Positions 55,612 through 64,000 of a DNA stretch of 64,000 nucleotides are shown piece after piece. The translations under genes and the position numbers were made by a program. A model generated the notes under the pieces. That model had not been told where the DNA came from. It did no database searches and worked only from the letters and a program-made list of their open reading frames with translations. Position 1 is the first letter of the stretch. The number at the start of each line of letters is the position of its first letter. The DNA is from Shewanella oncorhynchi (GTDB taxonomy: Bacteria > Pseudomonadota > Gammaproteobacteria > Enterobacterales > Shewanellaceae), in contig NZ_JABAEB010000009.1 of the NCBI RefSeq assembly GCF_012584455.1, positions 124,001-188,000 of the forward strand. The letters run 5' to 3'.

Positions 55612-57114
55612 CTATTCCCTATGACGGCGTTCTTGACTTTGAGTTGATCGACCTTGGTTATGTTCTACCGAGCGAGCGGTTTGCACATTTTGGCGTGGCT
55701 CACTTTGTCTCACTCTCACTTCTTCGCGTTGTCTAGGCGCCGCTTGTCTTGATTGTTCAATCCGTTGTGGCTCTGTACGTCTTGTTTCAGGCCGTGGCGT
55801 TTCAACTCTTGGGGTCATAGTTCTTGGTTTTTCTTGCCTTTGTGACTGTGCCCTTTGTTGATCGACATTACGCGGCTGTGACTCCCGAGTTTGGTATTGC
55901 CTTTGCTGAGGCTCCTTTGATGACATTGGCTTTGACTGCACGGGTCTTGATTGCATGTCATTACGCTCCTTGTGGGTTGGTGTTTGTACCATAGGGGCGG
56001 AGCGACGCTCCTTTAACTCGGCTTGTGTTTTCTGATAACTCGGCGTGCGGTTATCACGTTCACGGCTGACGTTGTGATAGTCTTTATTATCACGACTTTT
56101 ATTGCCCTGATTACTCATATTACCCAGATTACTATGGGTATCTTGGCGTTCTTTAGACTTCGAATATTGGCTATTGAAGTGCTGTTTACTGCCGCTGGAG
56201 TGTGAATCTCTGCCGCGATATTTATCATCATGGTAATAGCGTTGTTTCACCACTGGATTGTGATAACTCACACCGCGTCTATGTTCGGGTTTATGTTTCC
56301 AAGGTTGTGCGCCATGGCTAACACTGTATCTTTCCCGTGGGCGATATCGGTGTGAATGGCGATAGTCGATCACCACCACTTTATGGTTGTGCCAGTGGAA
56401 CGAACTGAAGAAGTAGTTAAAGGAAATATGGATGCCCGGTGACCAGTAGAAATGGTTATGACTCGGACGATAGGGATAGCCAGCATAGCCGCCAAATTCC
56501 CAATATACGGGTGGATAAGCCACTCCCCAACGCCATGTGCCGTAAACCACGCGTGGATCGTAATAGGGGACGTAGACGATTTCTCGCTTAGCGGGTTCTA
56601 TGATGATCTGATTGTTGGCGCGGGTAATTGCCATGTTATCCATGTCCGCTAAGCTATTCGCTTTATCAGCCTGTTGTCTTAGGGACTGAATGCTGTTCAT
56701 CACTTGGCCTTCATCTTCTAAGAAGGCTTCACCGAGTCTTTGAGTCCATTCGAGATCTTCACTCATTTTTTGCAGCAGAGTCGGGAAGGCCAGCAAGGCT
56801 TTGACGCTCGGGTCCCAGTCCTGATCTTCGGCTTGCGACATAATTTGGTCGATCGATGATTTGGGGCGTTGGGTTAACCAACGCTGCGCCTGCACTAATT
56901 CGAGTGGATAAGTTGAAGCGATAAGTATGTGGGTCAGTAAGCTATCGGGATACAGGGCAATAGGCGCCAGCATTTGTTCGAGTTCGGCTTGGCTTGCCGC
57001 TGTACTCGAGCCATGGCTCGCAGATATGCCCGCAGCCTGTGCTGTGGTAGTGAAAGGCAAGGCCACTAATGCCGCCGTTAACACTAGCCAATTCCATCGA
57101 TGTAGTCTGTTCAT
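55612..57114 (-). CDS. DUF3300 family exported protein
   Basis: About 500 residues. A signal peptide (LVLTAALVALPFTTTAQA) leads into the DUF3300 domain (ELEQMLAPIALYPDSLLTHI, AYPLELVQAQRWL-like, then IEPAKREIVYVPYYDPRVVY). The distal half is a very basic, Arg/Gln/His/Ser-rich low-complexity tail, probably disordered. The function of the family is unknown. I start at the ATG 57114 (MNRLHRWNWLVL). Upstream lies a 15-base element shared with another gene in this window, suggesting control by the nearby two-component system. Confidence 0.8.
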   Translation of the reverse strand: MNRLHRWNWLVLTAALVALPFTTTAQAAGISASHGSSTAASQAELEQMLAPIALYPDSLLTHILIASTYPLELVQAQRWLTQRPKSSIDQIMSQAEDQDWDPSVKALLAFPTLLQKMSEDLEWTQRLGEAFLEDEGQVMNSIQSLRQQADKANSLADMDNMAITRANNQIIIEPAKREIVYVPYYDPRVVYGTWRWGVAYPPVYWEFGGYAGYPYRPSHNHFYWSPGIHISFNYFFSSFHWHNHKVVVIDYRHSHRYRPRERYSVSHGAQPWKHKPEHRRGVSYHNPVVKQRYYHDDKYRGRDSHSSGSKQHFNSQYSKSKERQDTHSNLGNMSNQGNKSRDNKDYHNVSRERDNRTPSYQKTQAELKERRSAPMVQTPTHKERNDMQSRPVQSKPMSSKEPQQRQYQTRESQPRNVDQQRAQSQRQEKPRTMTPRVETPRPETRRTEPQRIEQSRQAAPRQREEVRVRQSEPRQNVQTARSVEHNQGRSTQSQERRHRE

Positions 57115-57170
57115 GGTTTGCTCCAATAATCCTGTTCGAGGATGTTATGGGCATATTAGGCGTGTGAATA

Positions 57171-57185
57171 TGAACATAAGCTGAA
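57171..57185 (-). promoter_or_regulatory. Operator-like 15-mer upstream of the DUF3300 gene
   Basis: The minus strand reads TTCAGCTTATGTTCA, identical to a site at 59917-59931. It contains two TTCA halves at 11-bp spacing, the spacing of PhoP-type (OmpR-family) direct-repeat boxes. It lies about 57 bp before the DUF3300 start codon, a reasonable promoter position. Confidence 0.5.
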
Positions 57186-57262
57186 AGTGTTTTGCGGTTA
57201 AATATTTATTTATAGCCAAGTTTTAAGAGAAGTAATAAATCTATCGCATTGAAAATAAAGAC

Positions 57263-58627
57263 TTAAACTGAGTGTGCAAAGCTGATGCTAAATTTGGCAC
57301 CACCTAAGGTTTCTGAACGAGAGACAGAAATTCTGCCGTTATAGCTGTCGACTAAATCGCGCACGATAGCAAGCCCAATACCATTACCTTGAAGGTAGGA
57401 GTCTGCGCGAATACCACGTTCAAAGATTTGATTTTGCAGGGCTTCACTGATCCCTGGGCCATCATCTTCGATACAGATTAGCAGTTGATAGGCATCGCCT
57501 GTGACCGTTAATGTCACCGTAGACTTCGCGGCTTTACAGGCGTTGTCGAGTAAATTGCCTAGAATTTCAGTCAGATCTGCTTCATCCCCCTTGAATACTG
57601 CGTGTTCTACCATCTCGCCGCTGAGATTGATTTGTGGCTCTCGATAAATTTTAGCTAACGTGCGTAATAACTTAGCGGCGACTTCATCGACACGAATACC
57701 TAAATGCCACGAGGCCGCCGCTGCGGTTTGGGCGCGTTTTAGCTGGTGGCCAATGATCCGGCTGATCACTGATACTTGCTCACTGGAGGATTCGCTTAAG
57801 TCGGCCTGACTCTTGATTACCGCCAGTGGTGTTTTGAGGCTATGGGCTAGGTCTGCCAAGGCATTACGATAGCGTTTTCGTTGGGTTTGTTCGGTATTGA
57901 GCAAAATATTAAGCTGCCGAGCAACCGCTTGTAATTCAGTGGGATACTGGCTACTTAGCTGCATCGACTTACCTTGCTCGACGGAATGTAACTCTTGGGT
58001 AAAGCGTGCTAAAGGTCGCAACGTCCACAGTAACCAACTTAATTGAAACACGAGCATGACGAACATTAAGATCAGCAGCCAAGTCCAAAGCTGTTGATTA
58101 AACTGATCAATTTGCTGCTGAAATTCTTGCTCGTCTTTAATGATGTGGATTGTCACTGGCACGTTTTGATTTTGGCTGGCAAAACTGACACTAAAGCTAT
58201 AAATCAAATGGAGTTGATCGGCGAGCTCGATTTGCTCAAATGCGCTTTGACCCGTGGCTGGGATGGTAAAATGTGGCGGTGGCGTAATCCCCATAAAAGA
58301 TTGCGAATGCCACACTATATCTTGTTTGCCGCTGGCGTCTTCAGTGGTTGCAATGGCATACAGCCCTGATTGAATGAGGTTAAAACGATTCTCTAACACT
58401 AACTCTGGGATGGAGATTTGTTTGTTTTCGACTTCAGTCACCGCGAGAATCGAATAGACATAGGCACTGAGTTCATTCTTGGTTGCGCTTTTAACTTGTT
58501 CAGTAAAGGCATCGTTTAAGGCAACGCCGATCAAGGGTAATAACACTAAGATAAATAATAGCGCGCTGGCAACTAAGCGTGCTTTTAGGGAGTTCAACAC
58601 TTGCCACGCCATGGCGCGTTTACTCAT
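57263..58627 (-). CDS. PhoQ-like sensor histidine kinase
   Basis: 454 residues. Two membrane helices (about 17-36 and 185-207) flank a periplasmic sensor domain of some 150 residues; HisKA has LADLAHSLKTPLAVIKSQ, a PhoQ-type H-box; the ATPase domain shows GNLLDNACKAAKSTV, EDDGPGI and GNGIGLAIVRDLV. It overlaps the response-regulator gene by 8 bases, so the two are a cognate pair. Ligand not predictable. Confidence 0.87.
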   Translation of the reverse strand: MSKRAMAWQVLNSLKARLVASALLFILVLLPLIGVALNDAFTEQVKSATKNELSAYVYSILAVTEVENKQISIPELVLENRFNLIQSGLYAIATTEDASGKQDIVWHSQSFMGITPPPHFTIPATGQSAFEQIELADQLHLIYSFSVSFASQNQNVPVTIHIIKDEQEFQQQIDQFNQQLWTWLLILMFVMLVFQLSWLLWTLRPLARFTQELHSVEQGKSMQLSSQYPTELQAVARQLNILLNTEQTQRKRYRNALADLAHSLKTPLAVIKSQADLSESSSEQVSVISRIIGHQLKRAQTAAAASWHLGIRVDEVAAKLLRTLAKIYREPQINLSGEMVEHAVFKGDEADLTEILGNLLDNACKAAKSTVTLTVTGDAYQLLICIEDDGPGISEALQNQIFERGIRADSYLQGNGIGLAIVRDLVDSYNGRISVSRSETLGGAKFSISFAHSV

Positions 58628-59315
58628 CGGTTGCTTGCCCAGACGTTAACGCTTTTAGGCGATAACCTTGGCCGCGCAGAGTTTCAATTAAGTTGTATTG
58701 ATTATCTGGGTCGAGTTTTTTGCGTAACCGGCGGATAAAGACTTCGATGACGTTAGAATCTAAATCAAAATCCTGATCGTAAATATGCTCTGTGAGTACA
58801 GTTTTTGATTTGACTTCGCCTTGATGCAACATAAAAAATTCGAATAGCTTGTATTCAGAACCACTGAGATTAACCAGTTCTTCGCCTTTACGTACTTCTA
58901 GACTGCTGGTGTTAAGGCTAAAGGGGCCGTTGTAGATCAGGGGGCTGGCCTTACCGGCGGAGCGACGGATCAGGGCTTTTAGTCGTGCGATGAGTTCTTG
59001 GGGATGGAAAGGTTTCGTCAGATAGTCGTCGGCACCGGCATCGAGTCCTTCAACCTTATCTTGCCAACTGTCCCTTGCGGTTAAAATCAGGATAGGAAAG
59101 TCGCGTTTTTGTTCACGCACGCTACGGATCAAGGCGATACCATCGAGTTTAGGTAAACCTACATCGATAATTGCTGCATCATAGTTGTATTCGAGCGCTT
59201 GAAATAAGCCTTCTTCACCATCACTCGCCACATCGATACTGTAATGGGCATCGAGGAGATGTTGCTTTAAGTTAGTCTGTAGTTCTATATCATCTTCAAC
59301 TAGTAACAATCGCAT
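58620..59315 (-). CDS. PhoP-like response regulator (OmpR family)
   Basis: 231 residues: receiver domain with VEDDIELQ, the acceptor Asp in AAIIDVGLPKLDG, the Thr in LILTARDSW and Lys in DDYLTKPFHPQEL, then a winged-helix effector domain (SGSEYKLFEFFMLH, SNVIEVFIRRLRKKLD). It is preceded by a PepSY lipoprotein gene (2-bp gap) and followed by its kinase. It is a good candidate for binding the duplicated 15-mer in the two flanking promoters. Confidence 0.92.
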   Translation of the reverse strand: MRLLLVEDDIELQTNLKQHLLDAHYSIDVASDGEEGLFQALEYNYDAAIIDVGLPKLDGIALIRSVREQKRDFPILILTARDSWQDKVEGLDAGADDYLTKPFHPQELIARLKALIRRSAGKASPLIYNGPFSLNTSSLEVRKGEELVNLSGSEYKLFEFFMLHQGEVKSKTVLTEHIYDQDFDLDSNVIEVFIRRLRKKLDPDNQYNLIETLRGQGYRLKALTSGQATDE

Positions 59316-59317
59316 CG

Positions 59318-59620
59318 TTAGTTCCTCGAGACTCGGCCCGTTGCGGCATCTACTGAAACAGAAAATACTTGGCCATCATTATTGAGGATTTTAATACGAT
59401 ATCCCGATCCGCTGGATTGTACGCTCAATACTTTGCCTTGAAATTGTCGTTGCGCCATTGCCACCGCTTGATCAGGGCTATTGACCGCTAGACGACGCTG
59501 CTCATTCTTCGCACCTTGGTTACGAGGCTGATTGCGATCATCATGTCTATCATTACCTGCTATGCAACCAAAGGAGGCTGATAAGCAAGTGATTAGGGCC
59601 AAGGTCAAACCAAGTTTCAT
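59318..59620 (-). CDS. PepSY-domain lipoprotein
   Basis: About 100 residues. The start MKLGLTLALITCLSASFGC gives a lipobox-like end with the cysteine in FGCIAG. The C-terminal half is a PepSY domain (SPDQAVAMAQRQFQGKVLSV, YRIKILNNDGQVFSVSVDAA). PepSY proteins next to PhoPQ-like pairs are common and are thought to modulate the sensor; that link here is by position. It is the first gene of the operon. Confidence 0.82.
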   Translation of the reverse strand: MKLGLTLALITCLSASFGCIAGNDRHDDRNQPRNQGAKNEQRRLAVNSPDQAVAMAQRQFQGKVLSVQSSGSGYRIKILNNDGQVFSVSVDAATGRVSRN

Positions 59621-59987
59621 ATCGGGTACCCGCAATGTTCAGCGATCTTAAGTTAATGAGTGAGATGGATAACTTATCGAGTCGACTAAGAATACCTCAT
59701 CACCTTAACAAACACATAGAGATCAGCCAATTGGTTGGCACAATTCCTTCAAAATTAACTCTGGCAGTTATTTTGTTATTCGTGACAGAACTGAAGTTCT
59801 GTTGGCGAGTCTATCTCTATGCTCGCGCTTGTATCGTTTAAGTTTTGTGAGTGTTACCCATTCCAGATGAACTCGGGCTGAACGTATCTTCTGGCTGAGA
59901 ACAGTGGGCGTTGATGTTCAGCTTATGTTCACCTTCATTGCACTTTAATAGCTCCAATTTGAACGGGTTATCCATAGGATATTCAAG
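59621..59987. other. Divergent intergenic region, PepSY operon / GlyGly-CTERM gene
   Basis: About 365 bp without a supported gene. It must contain the promoter of the PepSY-regulator-kinase operon on one side and that of the plus-strand gene on the other, including the operator-like 15-mer. Confidence 0.5.
59917..59931 (+). promoter_or_regulatory. Operator-like 15-mer upstream of the GlyGly-CTERM gene
   Basis: TTCAGCTTATGTTCA, with the upstream base making it a TGTTCA direct repeat (59915 and 59926) at exactly 11-bp spacing. It is identical to the element before the DUF3300 gene and lies 57 bp before this ATG. Both promoters therefore carry the site in the same orientation and at the same distance. 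Confidence 0.55.
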
Positions 59988-60953
59988 ATGAACACACTCA
60001 ATAAGCAAGATATGGCAGCCACAGTTAATGTTAAGCTGTTTATGGCAACGGCTATTGCAGCTCTGTTTTTAGCGTCCCTTGCCGCTAGCGCTCAGCCCCG
60101 CGAACTGGAGTCATCGCAAAGCTTAACGCCATTTACTGCAGCCAGCGTTGGTATTGCCAAAAAAGCAGAAAATAGCGAGCAAGCTGCTGAGCAGGAACAA
60201 CAAGCTTTAGCTTTGTTACAACAAGCTTTAGCTTTGTTACAACAAGCCGCGCCCGCAAAAAATGTCACTGAAGTCGCCGCTGCAGCCGTTAAATCGTTGG
60301 CGCCAGCCTTATCATCCAAAGCGCCGACGACAAACCGAGTGCAACTTATGGGCGCCTCGCCGATGACGCGTGAGCAAGTAACAGCGAAACATGCGAGCCA
60401 AGGGATTCCGAGTTCGAGTGCGACCAGTGAAGATCCCTACCGCGCACCTGTGTATCACAGCTTTTCGATTTTTGATGCCAGCAGTCGTTTGTTTGAAGAC
60501 TTTGACTACGATGGGTTTTATCAAACGTTTAGCGTGACCTTCGATGTTGATGTCAATGGTGCATATCTTAATGAAAGAGCTGATTTATTTGCCGAGCTTT
60601 ATCTCAGTCGTGATGGTGGCCCTTGGGTGCATTACTACACCACAGACGTATTTACCATTTACGGCGATTCGACACAGGACGATTACGAAGTGTTGACCAC
60701 GCTCTACACAGGTTATGCGACGGATCACTATGATGTGTTGATTGATGTGTATGAAGTGGGTTACAGCGATATTGTTGCGACCATTAGCGCCGATGAGACC
60801 GATAGTTTGTATGCGCTGCCATTGGAGAGTAGCGATCGAGACAGAGAGCCCGACATTATCGTTGTTGAGGAAAGTGGCGGCGCCTTCTCAGTATTAGGTT
60901 TGTTATGTCTTAGTTTGTGTGCGGGGCTGCGGTTGAATCGAACTCGAGTCTAA
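59988..60953 (+). CDS. Exported protein with GlyGly-CTERM-like tail
   Basis: 321 residues, function unknown. A signal peptide (LFMATAIAALFLASLAASAQ) is followed by a Gln/Ala-rich helical segment and a folded middle part rich in Asp and Tyr (YHSFSIFDASSRLFEDFDYD). The end ESGGAFSVLGLLCLSLCAG followed by basic residues is a GlyGly-CTERM sorting signal, processed by rhombosortase in proteins bound for the cell surface or secretion. A 21-bp exact tandem duplication (60201-60242) repeats QALALLQ. It shares its upstream operator with the DUF3300 gene. Confidence 0.72.
   Translation: MNTLNKQDMAATVNVKLFMATAIAALFLASLAASAQPRELESSQSLTPFTAASVGIAKKAENSEQAAEQEQQALALLQQALALLQQAAPAKNVTEVAAAAVKSLAPALSSKAPTTNRVQLMGASPMTREQVTAKHASQGIPSSSATSEDPYRAPVYHSFSIFDASSRLFEDFDYDGFYQTFSVTFDVDVNGAYLNERADLFAELYLSRDGGPWVHYYTTDVFTIYGDSTQDDYEVLTTLYTGYATDHYDVLIDVYEVGYSDIVATISADETDSLYALPLESSDRDREPDIIVVEESGGAFSVLGLLCLSLCAGLRLNRTRV
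60201..60242 (+). repeat. Exact 21-bp tandem duplication inside the coding region
   Basis: Two identical 21-bp units beginning CAAGCTTTAGC, in frame, each encoding QALALLQ. The identity at third codon positions points to a recent slippage event. Confidence 0.9.
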
Positions 60954-61033
60954 TCGCCCTTATTTCTCTCGGTGTTTATCTGCGGTAAATAGGGCTAGTA
61001 TGGATGAGTTATTTTAACTAAATGGAGAAAGAC

Positions 61034-61507
61034 ATGATTGCTCAAGGTCAAACATTACCCGCGGCCACATTAGGTCAACTGACTAAAGATGGCATGGTGA
61101 ATCACCAAGTTACCGAATTGTTCGCGGGTAAAAAAGTCGTATTGTTTGCAGTGCCAGGTGCTTTTACTCCAACGTGTTCTGAAGCGCATTTACCTGGCTA
61201 TGTGGTATTAGCCGATCAATTTAAAGCGAAAGGCGTGGATTTGATTGCCTGTGTTGCTGTGAACGATGCCTTTGTTATGAAAGCGTGGGGCGAAGCCCAA
61301 AATGCCTCTGAATTAATGATGTTAGCCGATGGCGATGCCAGCTTTACTAAAGCCTTAGGTTTAGAGATGGATACTGCCAGTTTTGGTGGCGTGCGTTCAC
61401 AACGTTACGCCATGATCATCGATAATGGTGTAGTGACTCTACTGAATGTAGAAGAGCCAAAGGTTTTTGAAGCCAGTAAAGCTGAAGTTGTTTTGGCTGC
61501 TATCTAA
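61034..61507 (+). CDS. Peroxiredoxin (Prx5-type)
   Basis: 157 residues. The peroxidatic cysteine lies in VPGAFTPTCSEAHLPGYVVL near residue 49; the partner Arg is in FGGVRSQRYAMIIDNG. There is no fused glutaredoxin domain. It reduces peroxides in the cytoplasm with a thiol donor. GGAGA precedes the ATG at 61034, so the ATG four codons earlier is not used. A terminator follows. Confidence 0.92.
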   Translation: MIAQGQTLPAATLGQLTKDGMVNHQVTELFAGKKVVLFAVPGAFTPTCSEAHLPGYVVLADQFKAKGVDLIACVAVNDAFVMKAWGEAQNASELMMLADGDASFTKALGLEMDTASFGGVRSQRYAMIIDNGVVTLLNVEEPKVFEASKAEVVLAAI

Positions 61508-61539
61508 GCGTATTTAAGACATGAAGTTTGGATGTGACC

Positions 61540-61566
61540 AAAGCCAGCCATTCATTGGCTGGCTTT
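61540..61566. terminator. Bidirectional terminator, peroxiredoxin / BOF gene
   Basis: AAAGCCAGCCA / TGGCTGGCTTT, an 11-bp perfect stem with a 5-base loop, between convergent genes. Confidence 0.85.
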
Positions 61567-61578
61567 AACTAAATCAAT

Positions 61579-61968
61579 TTATTGTACGATTTGAATGTTG
61601 TCTGCATCTATGGTCACTTCAGACCAATCTTTATCCACTTCACCACGAATAATGACCTGAGTTTCAGGTGTTACTGTGTTGCCGCGCCATAAATCATCAT
61701 CAATTTCGACCTTAATATCACCCGTAGCGTCACGGAAAATATAATCATCGTGTCCAATGGAAGAAATGATATGGCCCGTTAACTCAATTTGGGCGTCATC
61801 ACTGGCATTGAGCGCGCTTACCACATCATGAATCACTTGTCTTGCGCTCGGCCCTTGGAAGCCACCCTGTATTTGAGGTTCACCCGTTGTAGGTTGAAAG
61901 CCTGCTTGGCTGGTCATAGTCGTGAATGAAAGTGCCATTGCGAAAACGGTAAGAGTCATTTTATTCAT
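61579..61968 (-). CDS. BOF-family (YgiW/YdeI-like) periplasmic protein
   Basis: 129 residues. A signal peptide (LTVFAMALSFTTMTSQA) precedes an OB-fold BOF domain: GPSARQVIHDVVSALNASDD, IELTGHIISSIGHDDYIFRD and IKVEIDDDLWRG match the YgiW/YdeI family of stress-tolerance proteins. The usual role is survival under envelope or oxidative stress, with an unknown molecular action. It is convergent with the peroxiredoxin gene. Confidence 0.85.
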   Translation of the reverse strand: MNKMTLTVFAMALSFTTMTSQAGFQPTTGEPQIQGGFQGPSARQVIHDVVSALNASDDAQIELTGHIISSIGHDDYIFRDATGDIKVEIDDDLWRGNTVTPETQVIIRGEVDKDWSEVTIDADNIQIVQ

Positions 61969-62122
61969 CTGTTTGTCCTTTCTATGGTTTTATGTAACTC
62001 AGCCTCAATGGCTATTACAGTGTTGCGAGCATAGTGCCAAGACAAGCGTGAAGCGGTTGTGAAGATTGGGTTTGCAACTCAGAATTTGCTAAAACGAGGT
62101 CATTTATCCAAGCTAACTTCAG

Positions 62123-63388
62123 TTAATGGGCATTATCTATAAACTGAACATAAGCCTGATAGCTAGCACCATCGTTTTGGGTTGAAAATGCCCAGCCCAT
62201 TCGCTCGCAAATACGTTCAATAATAATTAATCCGCAGCCATAGCCTGATGTATCAGTACTTTGAGTGCTTAGTGGATTCAGTATCCATAATTGGTTGCTT
62301 TGCATCGTAATTTCAATGTTTCCGGCACTGTAATTGAAAGCATTTTTAATTAAATTACCTATCACTATGTCAATAAAGCTCAGTGGCGCCTTGATGCTCA
62401 AGCAATCTTTAAGCGTTAAGCTGTAGGTGATTTCTTGCTTGGCAAAGTGCTGCGCCAATTCAGCTAAAATGTGTTCAAGGCGTGGTGCTAAATCAATTTG
62501 GCTGTAGTGCTGGGATTCAATGTCTTCTTTTCCGAGAAGTAAAAAGGCCTCGGTGAGCGTTTTCATTTGATGCCCTGCGTAATCAATACGTGTAATGGCT
62601 TTTTTGACCATTAATTGTTGAGCCTCGGTTGTCGCATTGGGGATTTTTTTGAGCAATTCTACCGAACCTTGGATCACCATAATGGGCGTGCGTAGTTCAT
62701 GGGAGGCAAAACGGCTAAATTCTTGTTCCCGAGTGAAGTAGGCGGCAATTTTAGCTTTGTTGCTTAATAGGGTTTGCTCAATCTGGCGGGTTTCACGGTA
62801 TGAAGTACTCGGTGTTGATGTTGGTCTTTTTGGTGATAGTTGATTGATTTTATTTTCAATCTCAGCAAGTGGACTGGATAGCAGACGTACAAAATACAAT
62901 CCATACGCCATGATAAACAGGAGCAAACCGATCCCCATAATAGAGATCAAAATGTGCATTCTATCTTCATAGCTATCAAGGAAATCGTCCGCGTCATCCT
63001 TATAAACCACATACAACAGCCCTTGCCCAGAAGGATGAGCGGATATTAAAAAGTGTTTATCTTCGTCACCCAGTTGATGTTCGTAAAATCCGGTATTTTG
63101 ATAAGGTTGCAGCCAAGCTGGTACAAACTCTTTGCTCCAATATGTTTTCAATTCATTGATATCGGGGAGCTGTGCTTTATCACCAAACCTTTGATAATTC
63201 TTTAGATATTCGCGAGTCTCTGTGGCCAGCGTTTGCTCGAGGCTAATCTTCTCAATTTGTTCTTCGGCGATATAAATGAGGCTCCAAAAAATGGCAAACA
63301 TCAAGCTAGTTAATACTAAAAAAGTGAGGCGGATTTTTTTATATAAACTCGGAAAATACTCAGGGGATAAGTCGGTAACCTTGGCCAT
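62123..63388 (-). CDS. Sensor histidine kinase
   Basis: 421 residues. Two membrane helices (about 20-42 and 148-170) bracket a periplasmic sensor of about 105 residues. Then HAMP-like linker, HisKA with FASHELRTPIMVIQGS and an ATPase domain with GNLIKNAFNYSAGNI and GYGCGLIIIERICE. The G2 box is slightly unusual (GYGCGL), though Gly spacing is kept. The start overlaps the regulator gene by 29 bases. Signal unknown. Confidence 0.86.
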   Translation of the reverse strand: MAKVTDLSPEYFPSLYKKIRLTFLVLTSLMFAIFWSLIYIAEEQIEKISLEQTLATETREYLKNYQRFGDKAQLPDINELKTYWSKEFVPAWLQPYQNTGFYEHQLGDEDKHFLISAHPSGQGLLYVVYKDDADDFLDSYEDRMHILISIMGIGLLLFIMAYGLYFVRLLSSPLAEIENKINQLSPKRPTSTPSTSYRETRQIEQTLLSNKAKIAAYFTREQEFSRFASHELRTPIMVIQGSVELLKKIPNATTEAQQLMVKKAITRIDYAGHQMKTLTEAFLLLGKEDIESQHYSQIDLAPRLEHILAELAQHFAKQEITYSLTLKDCLSIKAPLSFIDIVIGNLIKNAFNYSAGNIEITMQSNQLWILNPLSTQSTDTSGYGCGLIIIERICERMGWAFSTQNDGASYQAYVQFIDNAH

Positions 63389-64000
63389 GGATAGTCTCTA
63401 ATTTTGAGTCTGAAAAACCTTTATCGAGTGCACTGCGTAAGCTGTATATGTGGCTGCGAAGTGAATCACTCGAAGGTGCATCATCTCCCCATACTGTATC
63501 TACCAATTGCTCTTTACTCACGATAGCGGGCGCATGTTTTAGTAACAGTGAGAGAATGGTGCGCTGAATTTTACTGAGCTTAATTTCTTTACCAGCACGG
63601 GTAACTTGATGGGTTTGCAAATTTAAACTGATATCACTGAAGCGCAAAATACCCACATCTAAACGTGGGCCACGATTATGCAGTGAATGTAGTCGTAAGC
63701 ATAATTCTTCCATCGCGAAAGGTTTATTTAAAAAATCATCCCCACCTGATGTAAAAGAATCAATTTTATCCTGCAGACTATCTTTGGCGGTTAAAAATAT
63801 AATCGGTGTATTACAATAAATTTCTTCACGCAGTTTTTTGACCGTATTAATACCGTCTAATTTGGGCATCATAATATCCATTATGATGACATCGTAATGG
63901 TTTTGTTGAATTAAATTGATTGCACTTTCCCCGTGATATGCACAGTCGGCAATAATACCCTCTAGGGTTAAATAATCCATGATTGTTTCAATAACATCAT
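63360..64000 (-). CDS. Response regulator, OmpR family (5-prime end cut)
   Basis: Partial: the frame stays open upstream of the internal ATG at 63980 (DVIETIMDYLTLEGIIAD) to the window edge, so the true N-terminus with the acidic pair lies outside. The acceptor Asp is in DVIIMDIMMPKLDG, the Thr in IIFLTAKDSL and the Lys in DDFLNKPFAMEEL. A winged-helix DNA-binding domain follows (LSKIQRTILSLLLKH, SDSLRSHIYSLRSALDKG). It pairs with the kinase gene it overlaps. Confidence 0.9.
   Translation of the reverse strand, partial: DVIETIMDYLTLEGIIADCAYHGESAINLIQQNHYDVIIMDIMMPKLDGINTVKKLREEIYCNTPIIFLTAKDSLQDKIDSFTSGGDDFLNKPFAMEELCLRLHSLHNRGPRLDVGILRFSDISLNLQTHQVTRAGKEIKLSKIQRTILSLLLKHAPAIVSKEQLVDTVWGDDAPSSDSLRSHIYSLRSALDKGFSDSKLETIHGQGYRLIP

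Noticed and set aside
59635-59841. 68-codon plus-strand frame in the PepSY upstream region.
   Set aside because: It lies across the expected promoter region and has no recognisable protein features.

Overview
The window looks like a Shewanella chromosome (Gammaproteobacteria). The main support is a torECAD trimethylamine N-oxide respiration operon next to a TorS-type hybrid kinase, together with a cyo quinol oxidase operon, an scsBCD thiol-redox cluster and several c-di-GMP enzymes. The species cannot be fixed from the sequence alone.

Layout. 0-8 kb: torS, then the convergent torD, torA, torC, torE with TorR-box-like sites upstream of torE. 8-11 kb: a serine-type sulfatase and its anaerobic radical-SAM maturase. 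11.7-16.7 kb: an OmpA-like outer-membrane protein overlapping a 1281-residue lipoprotein built from about 14 Big2-like Ig repeats. 17.3-19.5 kb: a membrane diguanylate cyclase. 19.5-32.3 kb: an accessory island. 32.5-35 kb: CatB-like acetyltransferase, LysR regulator, SDR. 35.4-40 kb: scs cluster. 40-45 kb: cyoABCDE. 46-50 kb: a 1215-residue GGDEF-EAL protein and a small conserved protein. 50.5-55.4 kb: sulfate ABC transporter, YezD protein and a small hydrolase. 55.6-64 kb: DUF3300 protein, a PhoPQ-like pair with a PepSY lipoprotein, a GlyGly-CTERM protein, a peroxiredoxin, a BOF protein and a second two-component system cut by the window end.

The island is the notable part. It carries tniQ, a cas8/cas5 fusion, cas7 and cas6 (Csy4) as one tight operon, followed by a short CRISPR array. 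There is no cas1, cas2/3 or cas9. This is the targeting half of a type I-F3 CRISPR-associated Tn7-like transposon (the Tn6677 type). The transposase genes tnsA, tnsB and tnsC are absent from the whole window; the space upstream of tniQ holds only IS debris (an IS3 fragment and a frameshifted IS10-like copy that splits a small ORF). The last CRISPR spacer lies before a strongly diverged repeat. Read as codons it gives K-N-N-R-F-D-V-Y-V-N-T, which resembles the C-terminus of the 16S rRNA methyltransferase RsmJ, a known home site of I-F3 elements, yet rsmJ is not in this window. Two abutting 23-bp repeats near 32.2 kb look like TnsB-binding sites of a transposon end. Between the array and these repeats are candidate cargo genes (a PD-(D/E)XK nuclease-like protein, an R-x4-H protein, a winged-helix-like protein, a Cys-cluster protein) and an IS110-family element. 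My reading is a stranded, probably immobile TniQ-Cascade module.

A second, smaller result is an identical 15-base operator-like sequence upstream of both the DUF3300 gene and the GlyGly-CTERM gene, which flank a PhoPQ-like pair; this suggests a local regulon.
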